Source of the DNA: JAIDVZ01 sp964486285
GTDB taxonomy: Bacteria > Verrucomicrobiota > Verrucomicrobiia > Opitutales > JAIRKQ01
Assembly: GCA_964486285.1 (NCBI GenBank)
Contig: CAZALH010000013.1
Coordinates: 1-24,294, forward strand
DNA: 24,294 nucleotides
Direction of reading: 5' to 3'
The translations under genes and the position numbers were made by a program. Under the pieces are notes generated by a model. It had not been told where the DNA came from. It made no database searches and saw only the letters and a list, made by a program, of their open reading frames with translations. Of the stretch, positions 8,483 through 16,166 are shown in pieces; the first letter of the stretch is position 1; the number at the start of each line of letters is the position of its first letter.

Positions 8483-9455
8483 GAATTACTTTTTCAACAA
8501 GGATTTTAGCATCAAGTCCAAAATGTTTTTCAGAGAAAATATCACATTCTGGGGTAGATTTTAATAACTGTTCTACCATACCCATTTTAGCATCTAAATT
8601 ATCAACTAGTGCTACAAAGAATGCTTCTGGGGTAGCTGGACGAACCGCTGCACCGTATTCCGGTAAATCATGATGACTTAGAATAATATGTTCTAAGCGT
8701 TCTAAAATATCTTCATTTAATTTTTTCTGTAATGCTATGCGTCGAATCATTCGATAACCAATGATAAGGTGTCCTTGAAGAATACCGATCCTTGTTTTTT
8801 GAGCAACAAGTTCGTTGTTGTATTCTATCACTTTCCCAACGTCGTGTAATATCAATCCAGATATCGCAAGATCATAATCTATAAACGGATAAAGTGATAA
8901 TAATTTTCTACCAGCTTTTGCAGCATGTACAGTGTGCTCTAGCAATCCATTACGATATGCGTGATGCATGGATGTTCCAGCTGGTTTTATATTGAATTGA
9001 TCTTCAATTTCTTTCAAAACTTCTACAACAACTTCTTTTAAAATAGTATCCTTTATAGTTTGTATTATATCTAGTAAGTCCCTTTTCAGGGAATCAATAC
9101 CTTCTTCTGCACAGTTTAATAATTCTTTCTCGAAATTGCCTTCCTTAATTTCAGCTTGAGATAGCTCTTTTGCAAATGTTATATCTGGAGAAAAAGTCCC
9201 ATTAAAGTGTTTTGTTATTCCTTCTAGCAAGATTATAGAACCACTCTTTATAGTTTTAAATAGATTAAAAACTGGAGAACTTCCAAATATTTTACATGAA
9301 AAATTAGAGCTTTTATCACCGACCTTTACGTCCAAATATTCACTGTTATTTTTAACTGATTTTTTAGTATCAACACTTAGGAGCATTATCACTGTAGAGA
9401 AACGAGAATTTTCGGGAGCAGATTTTATATCCAACGTTGATATTATATCGTACAT
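8475..9455 (-). CDS. YhaM-like 3'-5' exoribonuclease (OB fold plus HD domain)
   Basis: 326 residues. The N-terminal about 100 residues look like an OB-fold nucleic-acid-binding domain (YLDVKVGDKSSNFSCKIFG, GSIILLEGITKHFNGTFSPDI). An HD phosphohydrolase domain follows, with metal-binding candidates H174 (GLLEHTVHA), H204-D205 (LILHDVGKV), H261-H262 (LSHHDLPEYG) and D285/D288 (ALVDNLDAKMG). This architecture is that of YhaM (CBF1), a 3'-5' exoribonuclease in Bacillota that also occurs in other phyla. It sits between ftsK and the pseudouridine synthase gene, which it overlaps by 8 bases; two RNA-modifying or RNA-degrading enzymes in one unit is sensible. Related HD/OB proteins of unproven activity exist, so the reaction is inferred. 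Confidence 0.88.
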   Translation of the reverse strand: MYDIISTLDIKSAPENSRFSTVIMLLSVDTKKSVKNNSEYLDVKVGDKSSNFSCKIFGSSPVFNLFKTIKSGSIILLEGITKHFNGTFSPDITFAKELSQAEIKEGNFEKELLNCAEEGIDSLKRDLLDIIQTIKDTILKEVVVEVLKEIEDQFNIKPAGTSMHHAYRNGLLEHTVHAAKAGRKLLSLYPFIDYDLAISGLILHDVGKVIEYNNELVAQKTRIGILQGHLIIGYRMIRRIALQKKLNEDILERLEHIILSHHDLPEYGAAVRPATPEAFFVALVDNLDAKMGMVEQLLKSTPECDIFSEKHFGLDAKILVEKVIHE

Positions 9456-9461
9456 AAAATC

Positions 9462-9506
9462 CAGCAGTAAAAAAATGCTGATTTATTTCAATATTTTAAA
9501 AATATT
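9462..9506 (-). repeat. Two small inverted repeats in the ftsK-yhaM spacer
   Basis: AATATTTT/A/AAAATATT (9490-9506) begins at the first base of the ftsK stop codon; CAGCA (9462-9466) and TGCTG (9476-9480) form a second, 5-bp hairpin just before the next start. Neither is followed by a good T run in the minus direction, so they are more likely RNA-folding or processing elements than terminators. Confidence 0.35.
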
Positions 9507-11899
9507 CAGTATCTTTCTTCTGAAGATTCTCGTTGTCCACGATCAAGTGATATTAGTCCTTTTCCCTCTAAAGTTTCCATGATACGTGCTGCGCGATTGT
9601 ATCCAATTTTTAATCGACGTTGCAATAGTGAAGTGGATGCTCGATCACTGTTGCGCAATACTTCAAGAGCTTTAGGTATCATATCGTCATCCCAGTTGCT
9701 TGTTGAATCTGTGTCATCGTTTTCATTATCATATTGTTCAATTTGAGTATGTACATCCATCATATATTTTGGTGCACCATTTTTGTTATGTAAAAATTGA
9801 ACAATATTATTTATTTCATCATCTGACACAAGTGCACCTTGAGCGCGCAATAGACCGCTTGCACCAGGAGGTTGAAAAAGTAAGTCTCCATGCCCAAGTA
9901 ATGCTTCAGCACCACCAGTGTCTAAAATTGTTCGACTATCTACTTTAGATGCAACTTTAAATGCAATTCTGCTTGGTAGATTTGCTTTGATAATACCAGT
10001 TATGACGTTCACAGATGGCCGTTGAGTAGCTAATATGAGATGTATTCCTGCCGCTCTTGCAAGTTGTGCTAATCGTGCTACACAAGTTTCAATATCGGCT
10101 GGTGCAACTGACATTAGATCCGCTAATTCATCGATTATACATACAATATATGGTATTTTAGTTTTAGGGATATCCACTTTATCAGTAGTAGTTGATAGAT
10201 CATTTATTGCTGAACGTTCTTCAGGAGATAATGATAATTCCAGTTCCTTGGCTTTATTATGTTCATCTGCATCGCGTAAAATTTTAGCATTAAATCCTGC
10301 AATATTTCTTACTCCTGCGCTTGCAAAGATCTTATATCTACGTTCCATTTCGCTTATTAACCATTTAAGAGCATTTGGAACTTTTTTAGGATCAGTAACA
10401 ACTGGAATTAACATATGGGGCAAATCATTAAATACTTGCATTTCTACGATCTTAGGATCCACCATGATAAATCGTAGGTCATTAGGTGAAGCATGATACA
10501 CGAGGGAAGCAATTATTGCATTAATACATACTGTTTTCCCAGACCCAGTTGATCCAGCTATTAGCAAATGTGGCATTCTAGCAAGATCATTTATTAATGG
10601 TTCACCTGTTATACTGCGTCCAAGTACAATGGGTATATCAGCTTTCATATTTCCCCATTCAGGAGATTCCAAGACTTCTCGTAAACAAACCATTTTGGGA
10701 GATTTGTTAGGTAGTTCTATACCTACACACCCTTTACCTGGAACAGGTGCCAATATGCGTACAGATTGCGCTTTTAAGCTAAGTGCTATATTTTTATCGA
10801 GGTTTAAAATTTTTTCAACACGAACACCGGGAGCGGGAGTGATCTCATATCTTGTGATTACTGGACCGACATGAACTTCACCTGGAACTACAGAGATTCC
10901 AAATTCTGCAAGTGTGGAAGTTAATTGCTGGGAAATAGCAGCGTGATCATCGTTACTTTTACCTACGATGGGAGCTGGCTGCAGTAGGTCAATACTCGGA
11001 AATATATAGTCTCCATTTATTTTATTTTGGTGCCATTTTTGATTTATTACTGGTGAGTTTAATTCTACCTTTGGTTCGATTATGTGCAGGTTTGATGGCT
11101 CTTTTTTATCCTGTTTATTCTTAGTAGAAATTTGGTTAGTATCGACATTTTCCCTTGTAAATGTTGTTTTTTTTCGAGAAAAGCATTTTGAAAAAAAATT
11201 CCATATCTTTTGGAAAACTTTCCATACAATAGAAAACGACCATGCTATAATTTTAAGTATTTTTTTTAGGAAATGTTTAGATTGATTTATAATTACAGCA
11301 CGAAAATAACCATATTTTTCGATTTCTTTTTCAAGGGCTAAATTTAATGATGCACTATGAGTATATGTACCGATTGTACTTAGTAAAAATAAAGTAGTTA
11401 GTATTAATGCTCCTCCAATTTCTCCGAAAATAGGCTCAAATAAATAATAAAAAGTGTATGTACCTAGTATTCCTCCTAACCCAGCAGAATATTTATTGCC
11501 AGAAAATTTTAAAAATCCTTCAGCTGACATGAAGTACTGTTGAACAAATTCTAAAAGCCCACTTAGTGTTATGATCATAATGATCATTGAAAATATTCGT
11601 TTTTTATTTAATATTCTTGTTTTAGGGCGAATAAAAATATATGCTATCCAAAAGCAACCTATTGGTAACAGCCAATACGCAAATCCTATGTATCTAATAC
11701 TATAAAATGTGGTGTATGCTCCAAATTCTCCAATTAAATTTTCTGCGATCCCAGAAGTATTAATTGAAGTGCTAATTAATCGTATTTGTTGAGGATGAAA
11801 GTCCCAAAACGCAATTATCAAAAGTACCCCAACTAACAAGAAAAAGCAAGCTTGAAGAGGTTTAATAGGAGGACGTTGTTTGTAGTTGCTGTTAGCCAT
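9506..11899 (-). CDS. ftsK: DNA translocase FtsK/SpoIIIE
   Basis: 797 residues. The N-terminal part has about four membrane segments (about residues 15-33, 70-90, 102-120 and 140-178), then a basic, low-complexity linker of roughly 100 residues (about 210-310). The RecA-like motor follows: Walker A GSTGSGKT at 449-456, Walker B IVCIIDELADL at about 585-595, and the signature LARAAGIHLILATQRPSVNVITG at 613-635. A winged-helix gamma domain ends the protein (IPKALEVLRNSDRASTSLLQRRLKIGYNRAARIMETLEGKG, about 741-781); in FtsK it reads the polar KOPS sequences that guide DNA pumping towards dif at division. The short linker is closer to SpoIIIE than to enterobacterial FtsK. It starts 4 bases after the antiporter stop, so they are probably co-transcribed. 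Confidence 0.97.
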   Translation of the reverse strand: MANSNYKQRPPIKPLQACFFLLVGVLLIIAFWDFHPQQIRLISTSINTSGIAENLIGEFGAYTTFYSIRYIGFAYWLLPIGCFWIAYIFIRPKTRILNKKRIFSMIIMIITLSGLLEFVQQYFMSAEGFLKFSGNKYSAGLGGILGTYTFYYLFEPIFGEIGGALILTTLFLLSTIGTYTHSASLNLALEKEIEKYGYFRAVIINQSKHFLKKILKIIAWSFSIVWKVFQKIWNFFSKCFSRKKTTFTRENVDTNQISTKNKQDKKEPSNLHIIEPKVELNSPVINQKWHQNKINGDYIFPSIDLLQPAPIVGKSNDDHAAISQQLTSTLAEFGISVVPGEVHVGPVITRYEITPAPGVRVEKILNLDKNIALSLKAQSVRILAPVPGKGCVGIELPNKSPKMVCLREVLESPEWGNMKADIPIVLGRSITGEPLINDLARMPHLLIAGSTGSGKTVCINAIIASLVYHASPNDLRFIMVDPKIVEMQVFNDLPHMLIPVVTDPKKVPNALKWLISEMERRYKIFASAGVRNIAGFNAKILRDADEHNKAKELELSLSPEERSAINDLSTTTDKVDIPKTKIPYIVCIIDELADLMSVAPADIETCVARLAQLARAAGIHLILATQRPSVNVITGIIKANLPSRIAFKVASKVDSRTILDTGGAEALLGHGDLLFQPPGASGLLRAQGALVSDDEINNIVQFLHNKNGAPKYMMDVHTQIEQYDNENDDTDSTSNWDDDMIPKALEVLRNSDRASTSLLQRRLKIGYNRAARIMETLEGKGLISLDRGQRESSEERY

Positions 11900-11903
11900 G
11901 ATT

Positions 11904-14210
11904 TTATGTGTGTAGTCCTAATAATTCGTTAATATTATTAATTGCAGTTTGGTTACCTATAATCCATAAGATATCGTTGGACATTAGTGCAGTATCAGCC
12001 CAAATGTCTGTTATTTGTTCATTTCCCCTTTGTATACCTATAACATTTAAATCATATTTTGATCTAAATTGTATTTGGTTAAGTGTTTTATTTGCAAAAT
12101 CTATATGATTGCCGATGCAAACTTGGGCCAATTGAAAATCAGATTGTATCTGTTGTGATGCGTTGCTAGATTCTACTTCTAGTATGGCTTTTGCTTTTTC
12201 TATTTGAGTCTCATTCCCGAATAGAATGATGTGGTCCCCGGGAAATAACATTGTATTAGCTGGGGGGTTGTATTCTGTGAATCCGTTGCGCGATATAGCT
12301 ATAATTATTGCTCCTGAGCGTGGTCGTAATGTTGTTTCTGATATTTTAAGACCGATGACAGAATAATTTGATCTTAGCATTACTTCTTCTGTTAGTATTC
12401 TTTGTTGTTGTTTGGTGGCAAAATTTTTAAGAATTTGGTTTCTACGTTTTTGTTCCTTGGATTCGATTTTATCGTTGAAACTTTCAATAAATGCTCGTTC
12501 TAAGTCGGCATTTACTTTTATCAATTTGCGCCACAAAAAAATACCAATTAAGATTATTGCAATACCAAAATATGCAATTGATAACCCACGTGGTAAATAA
12601 CGCGATGCAATACTTAAGAAAATTCCACTAAAAAAGAATAGAAATATTAAACTTGTTATGTAGCGCAATATGCTGAACATTCGTATCTGAACGCGTTTAT
12701 TATGTATATCTTCTGCAGTTAACTTACCGAGTATTCCAAATAAAATATCGTTTAAGTTTTTTATTAATCCAACTAAAAAAGGTAAGCATAGTATAAATGC
12801 GACGGTCCATATGATGGCCTGCATGATATTTAGATGAAAAAAGTAATTAATTTTCCCTTCTCTTGTAATTGCTGCTAAATATGCAACACTAAATAGTGTT
12901 CCACTTAGCAGGAAGAACCATAATATCATCTTTAATAGCGGTTTGGTTATTAAATGGATTAATTCACTTTTAGATATGTGATTATTCGCTATTCTTAGTA
13001 GGTTATGATAAAATGTTCCTAACTCCTTAATGAATGATGGGCAGTGAATTGAGGTCCATTGAAAAATTTTGTCTGCTCGTTTATTTAAAATGGAAGAAAG
13101 CAGTATAGTCCCGACTGCTATTCCCGATGTCATAGAAACAAAATTTTTACTTACTACACCAAGAGATGTTCCAAGAGAAGCTATTACAAAGCTAAATTCC
13201 CCGATTTGCGCCTGGCAAAATGCTGCACGAAATGAAACTTCTGCAGATTTTCCACTAAGGAACAATCCAGTCGAGCCAAAGAAAGTTTGCCCTAAGACAG
13301 TAATTATTGATAGTGCTAGTACGAGTTGCCAGTGATGCAATACATTTCCGATGTCTGTCATTATTCCGATAGATGCAAAAAATACTGCACCAAAGATTGT
13401 TCTTAGTGGTTCAGTTAAATGTTCAATATTTTCTGCAATACGAGTTTTTGCTAATATAGCTCCAGTTAAAAATGCTCCTAATGCAACAGATAGTTTGAAA
13501 TGTTCAGCTAGTACACATACTCCCATCATGGACCCGATTACAGATACTAATAAAATTTCGGATGATTCGGATTTGAATATCGCGTTTATAAAAAATGGGG
13601 CTACTGCTTTACCTATGCAGAAGACCATGACTACGAATATTCCTAAGAAAAAAGTGACATGCCAAGCAGTATCCCAAGCAAAATGTCCGGTGACTGCAAT
13701 ACCAGAAAGAATAACTAACAATAATATTGCTAACATATCTTCCATTATCAATCTACCTACTGCGCATTGTCCAAATTCTGACTGGAGAGCGTTATGTTCT
13801 TTTAGTATAGGAATAGTTACCATAGTAGATCCCATGGATAGAAGTGCTCCTAAGAACAATCCACTAAGCCCTGACCAATGAAATAATGGAGCTATCATTG
13901 TTCCTATAAATATCATACCTGTTGTTTGTAATATAAGTGCTACAATTGACGGTAAAAAGATCTTCTTTAGTTTGAACAAGTCAAATTCTAGCCCAATAAA
14001 GAACATCAAAAAAATTACTCCCAGTTCGCTGAGATGATTAATAGTAGTAGCGTCATTAACGGTTGGTGCTAAATGAAAGTTAGGTCCAACGATATATCCG
14101 GCGATTATATAACCTAACAAAAGTGGAAGTTTAAGGTAGTGGCAAATAATTGCAAATACACCACAGCTAAAAAGAATAATTGCTAAATCCTTAAGTAAAG
14201 AAATTTCCAT
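11904..14210 (-). CDS. Kef-type cation/proton antiporter (CPA2) with two TrkA-C domains
   Basis: 768 residues. The first about 390 form a Na+/H+ exchanger-type membrane domain of the CPA2 family (LPLLLGYIIAGYIVGPN, LSELGVIFLMFFIGLEFD, QCAVGRLIMEDMLAILLL, ALGAFLTGAILAKT). Four further hydrophobic segments follow (about 430-485 and 505-560), which classic KefB/KefC lack. The C-terminus holds two consecutive TrkA-C (RCK_C) regulatory domains, about 618-677 and 702-766, without an obvious RCK_N Rossmann domain before them. This layout is typical of long Kef-like proteins thought to export K+ or Na+ for protons under control of a small ligand. It is first in a possible seven-gene leftward unit. 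A perfect palindrome lies just upstream of the start. Ion and ligand cannot be assigned. Confidence 0.92.
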   Translation of the reverse strand: MEISLLKDLAIILFSCGVFAIICHYLKLPLLLGYIIAGYIVGPNFHLAPTVNDATTINHLSELGVIFLMFFIGLEFDLFKLKKIFLPSIVALILQTTGMIFIGTMIAPLFHWSGLSGLFLGALLSMGSTMVTIPILKEHNALQSEFGQCAVGRLIMEDMLAILLLVILSGIAVTGHFAWDTAWHVTFFLGIFVVMVFCIGKAVAPFFINAIFKSESSEILLVSVIGSMMGVCVLAEHFKLSVALGAFLTGAILAKTRIAENIEHLTEPLRTIFGAVFFASIGIMTDIGNVLHHWQLVLALSIITVLGQTFFGSTGLFLSGKSAEVSFRAAFCQAQIGEFSFVIASLGTSLGVVSKNFVSMTSGIAVGTILLSSILNKRADKIFQWTSIHCPSFIKELGTFYHNLLRIANNHISKSELIHLITKPLLKMILWFFLLSGTLFSVAYLAAITREGKINYFFHLNIMQAIIWTVAFILCLPFLVGLIKNLNDILFGILGKLTAEDIHNKRVQIRMFSILRYITSLIFLFFFSGIFLSIASRYLPRGLSIAYFGIAIILIGIFLWRKLIKVNADLERAFIESFNDKIESKEQKRRNQILKNFATKQQQRILTEEVMLRSNYSVIGLKISETTLRPRSGAIIIAISRNGFTEYNPPANTMLFPGDHIILFGNETQIEKAKAILEVESSNASQQIQSDFQLAQVCIGNHIDFANKTLNQIQFRSKYDLNVIGIQRGNEQITDIWADTALMSNDILWIIGNQTAINNINELLGLHT

Positions 14211-14214
14211 CTTA

Positions 14215-14226
14215 TATCTTAAGATA
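14215..14226. repeat. Palindrome upstream of the antiporter start
   Basis: TATCTTAAGATA is a perfect 12-bp palindrome ending five bases before the ATG (minus strand). On the minus strand a weak promoter reading, TTGTTT then 17 bases then TATCTT, would place its -10 over the palindrome, so an operator is possible. In AT-rich DNA a chance palindrome of this size is also plausible. Confidence 0.3.
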
Positions 14227-14403
14227 GTTTGTCTTTAGATATTAAACAATAGAAAACATTCATTTTGTTAGAAAAAAATTTTTTTAGCCAAATTGATTTG
14301 TTTCATTTTTCTTAAAAATATCAAAAAAAAGCTTGACATTAATGGCCGGGTTTTGATCTGTGAAAAATGTCCTGAATCTTAATTAAATAGTAAATAAAAA
14401 ATT

Positions 14404-14517
14404 ATGAACACCTCTTCAGTTAATAGTGAAATTCAAAACAAAAATGACTCGGATTTAAGTGATGACCAAATTAAGCTATCTTCTATAGTAGTGCGTAAAA
14501 TGAGAAGATTTATATAA
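14404..14517 (+). CDS. Possible 37-residue small protein
   Basis: ATG at 14404 to TAA at 14515-14517 encodes a short hydrophilic peptide starting MNTSSVNSEIQNKND and ending basic (VVRKMRRFI). No clear Shine-Dalgarno precedes it, and the base composition does not separate it from the surrounding AT-rich DNA. In favour are its length in otherwise stop-rich sequence, the TTGACA about 65 bases upstream and the terminator-like hairpin 68 bases after its stop. It could also be the remnant of a longer gene or chance. I recognise no family. Confidence 0.3.
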   Translation: MNTSSVNSEIQNKNDSDLSDDQIKLSSIVVRKMRRFI

Positions 14518-14525
14518 AATTTTGT

Positions 14526-14547
14526 TTGTATATCAAAAAATATACAA
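14526..14547. repeat. 8-bp inverted repeat
   Basis: TTGTATAT (14526-14533) and ATATACAA (14540-14547) are perfect reverse complements around CAAAAA. It lies between the small ORF and the stronger hairpin at 14585, with no T run after it. Confidence 0.4.
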
Positions 14548-14584
14548 CCAGTCCGTTTTCCCCGTTGTGAATATATAATAGTCT

Positions 14585-14628
14585 ACGGCATGTTACATGT
14601 TTAATGAAACATGCCGTTTGTTTATTTC
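14585..14628 (+). terminator. Terminator-like hairpin upstream of tRNA-His
   Basis: ACGGCATGTT (14585-14594) and AACATGCCGT (14608-14617) form a perfect 10-bp stem with a 13-base loop, followed by TTGTTTATTTC. Stem quality and the following T-rich tract fit an intrinsic terminator reading rightward; the minus direction has no T run. It would end whatever is transcribed from the 14330-14580 region. Confidence 0.55.
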
Positions 14629-14725
14629 GTTCCTCAAGATTTATGAAAAAATTAGAGCAATTAATGGTTTTATTTTGTAATGTACATTTTTTCTAACGAT
14701 ATATATCATATTTTATTTTTACTGG

Positions 14726-14759
14726 TTGACATTTTTTGTAAGCTTTCTTTTTGTATAAC
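14726..14759 (+). promoter_or_regulatory. Candidate tRNA-His promoter (poor spacing)
   Basis: TATAAC at 14754-14759 is well placed to start transcription about where the tRNA begins (G-1 at 14768). The only good -35, TTGACA at 14726-14731, is 22 bases away, longer than normal for sigma70, so one of the two boxes may be coincidental. Confidence 0.3.
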
Positions 14760-14768
14760 CCAATTATG

Positions 14769-14845
14769 GTGGCTGTAGCTCAGTTGGTTAGAGCATCGGA
14801 TTGTGGTCCCGAGGGTCGCCGGTTCAAGTCCGGTCTGCCACCCCA
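14769..14845 (+). tRNA. tRNA-His (anticodon GTG), CCA encoded
   Basis: A full cloverleaf can be drawn: acceptor GTGGCTG/CTGCCAC, D arm GCTC...GAGC, anticodon loop TTGTGGT with anticodon GTG, T arm GCCGG-TTCAAGT-CCGGT, discriminator C and genomic CCA (14843-14845). A G precedes the acceptor at 14768, the encoded G-1 that marks bacterial tRNA-His. Two positions do not pair: T6 with T67 in the acceptor stem and A31 with C39 at the base of the anticodon loop. A hairpin (14840-14845 with 14853-14858) can sequester the CCA end in the precursor. Confidence 0.95.
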
Positions 14846-15074
14846 GTAAAATTGGGGTACTGAAAAACTTTTAGGTCTTTATTCTGTTTTATTAAACCTA
14901 GCCGGGTTTTAAAAGCGTTTAAAAGAATTTGGTGTAACTATTTTTAGTAAAAAGTAAGAAAAATATTTAAAGAGATTGGTGAAATATTTTGTGAAAAATA
15001 AATGCGGTATTAATGCTTATAATAAAAGGTTAGAGAAGTTATATCATTTAAATAATAAAATATTATTGGTGGTA
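14846..15074. other. tRNA trailer and intergenic DNA before sctU
   Basis: 229 AT-rich bases. ACCCCA (14840-14845) and TGGGGT (14853-14858) form a 6-bp hairpin across the tRNA 3' end. AAACC (14894-14898) and GGTTT (14905-14909) form a weak hairpin with a short T run that could end the tRNA transcript. No ORF, integrase remnant or second copy of the tRNA end was seen. Confidence 0.45.
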
Positions 15075-16166
15075 TTATAGTTGCATAGATTCTCCTACCA
15101 GCCCAATTCCTCGTTCGTGCTGTTCTTTCATGTCGTACACCCATCGCAATACTTCTGCTACAGGTTCGATTAATTCAACAGGTATGTATTGCATAACTTC
15201 CGCAGAATCCATGAGTGAGTGCGCTAAAGGAACGTTCCTCATGATTGGAATTCCTTCACGTTTTGCTACTTCAATCATTTCTTCAGCAACATGGCCTTTA
15301 CCCTTAGCTAAAACAATAGGTAGGGCAATACCCTTAGATTTAACATCATAGTAAATTGCAATTGCCATGTGTTCAGGGTTGGTTACTAAGACGCTGGAGT
15401 GTTTTGTTTTTTGTGGAGCTCCACCTTGTTCAATCATTTCTCGATGTATTTGTTTACGTTTAGATTTTATTTGAGGATCTCCTTCAGATTCCTTATATTC
15501 ACGCTTTACTTCATCTTTACTCATCATCATTTTTTTGTTAAAATCTTTTTTTTGAAAAACAAAATCTATTGCAGCTACTACAATGTAAGCAAAAATTACA
15601 TTATACGCAAATCTACGCATGATTGGACCAAGAATTTCATATGTTCCTTTTAGGCCAGTAAAGGGTAGCAAGAGTAGATCGTGTATCAAATTTTTAACGA
15701 CAAGATAAATTAAAATACCTAAAAAAATTATTTTAAATGAAGATTTAAGAAATTCAAAGAGATTTTTTTTGGAAAATATTTGTTTAATTTTTTCTGCAGG
15801 GTTTATTTTCTTAAGATCTGGCTTTATTGTCTCCGTTGTAAATAATATCCCAATTTGTACAAGGTTAGCAGCGACAGCCAAGGTGATTGTTATTCCAAGT
15901 GCAGGTAATATAATAGTAATTAAACGTATAAATACTCCTGTAATTACTTGAGAAAATCCAGTTCTAAAGTCGACTCCAATATATCCTATCGGGAATAATA
16001 TTAAATCGGCGAGATTTTTTACGTGATTATTCCATCCAATTCCAATGTAAGAAAAAAGACCTATAAGTAAAGAAGTTGACACAACGTCTGTACTTTTAGA
16101 TACTTGTCCTTTCTTACGGGCATCCCGTAAACGTTTTGGGGTAGGTTGTTCAGTTTTCTCGCTCAT
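15075..16166 (-). CDS. sctU: T3SS export apparatus switch protein SctU (YscU/FlhB family)
   Basis: 363 residues, full family length. It begins MSEKTEQPTPKRLRDARKKGQV, the hallmark SctU/FlhB N-terminus, followed by four membrane segments within residues 30-205, a charged linker (MSKDEVKREYKESEGDP, about 215-231) and a cytoplasmic domain. SctU cleaves itself between Asn and Pro of an NPTH motif, which changes export from early to later substrates. Here the site reads N263-P264-E265-H266, so the Thr is Glu while the scissile Asn-Pro and the His are kept. Choice of SctU over flagellar FlhB rests on the T3SS neighbours and the absence of flagellar genes. It is last of sctS-sctT-sctU; its ATG overlaps the sctT stop by 4 bases (ATGA), suggesting translational coupling. 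Confidence 0.95.
   Translation of the reverse strand: MSEKTEQPTPKRLRDARKKGQVSKSTDVVSTSLLIGLFSYIGIGWNNHVKNLADLILFPIGYIGVDFRTGFSQVITGVFIRLITIILPALGITITLAVAANLVQIGILFTTETIKPDLKKINPAEKIKQIFSKKNLFEFLKSSFKIIFLGILIYLVVKNLIHDLLLLPFTGLKGTYEILGPIMRRFAYNVIFAYIVVAAIDFVFQKKDFNKKMMMSKDEVKREYKESEGDPQIKSKRKQIHREMIEQGGAPQKTKHSSVLVTNPEHMAIAIYYDVKSKGIALPIVLAKGKGHVAEEMIEVAKREGIPIMRNVPLAHSLMDSAEVMQYIPVELIEPVAEVLRWVYDMKEQHERGIGLVGESMQL

Larger units (their letters stand above)
14211..14767. other. Long non-coding stretch before tRNA-His
   Basis: About 560 bases between the start of the antiporter gene and tRNA-His, with no established gene. They hold an isolated TTGACA at 14333-14338 without a recognisable -10, a 37-codon ORF at 14404, an 8-bp inverted repeat at 14526-14547, a TATAAT at 14574-14579 and a terminator-like hairpin at 14585-14617. 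A short transcript ending at that hairpin is likely; its nature is not clear. No tmRNA, SRP RNA or RNase P signature was seen. Confidence 0.5.

Noticed and set aside
10035..10874. Plus-strand ORFs opposite ftsK
   Set aside because: The opposite strand encodes the conserved FtsK motor with Walker A and B motifs, so these are shadows.
13069..13881. Two plus-strand ORFs of 88 and 176 codons opposite the antiporter gene
   Set aside because: They are antisense shadows of the well-supported Kef-like membrane domain; their products have low-complexity, membrane-antisense composition.
14333..14338. TTGACA at 14333 as a full promoter
   Set aside because: No acceptable -10 box is found 15-19 bases downstream, so it is mentioned only as an isolated -35-like sequence.
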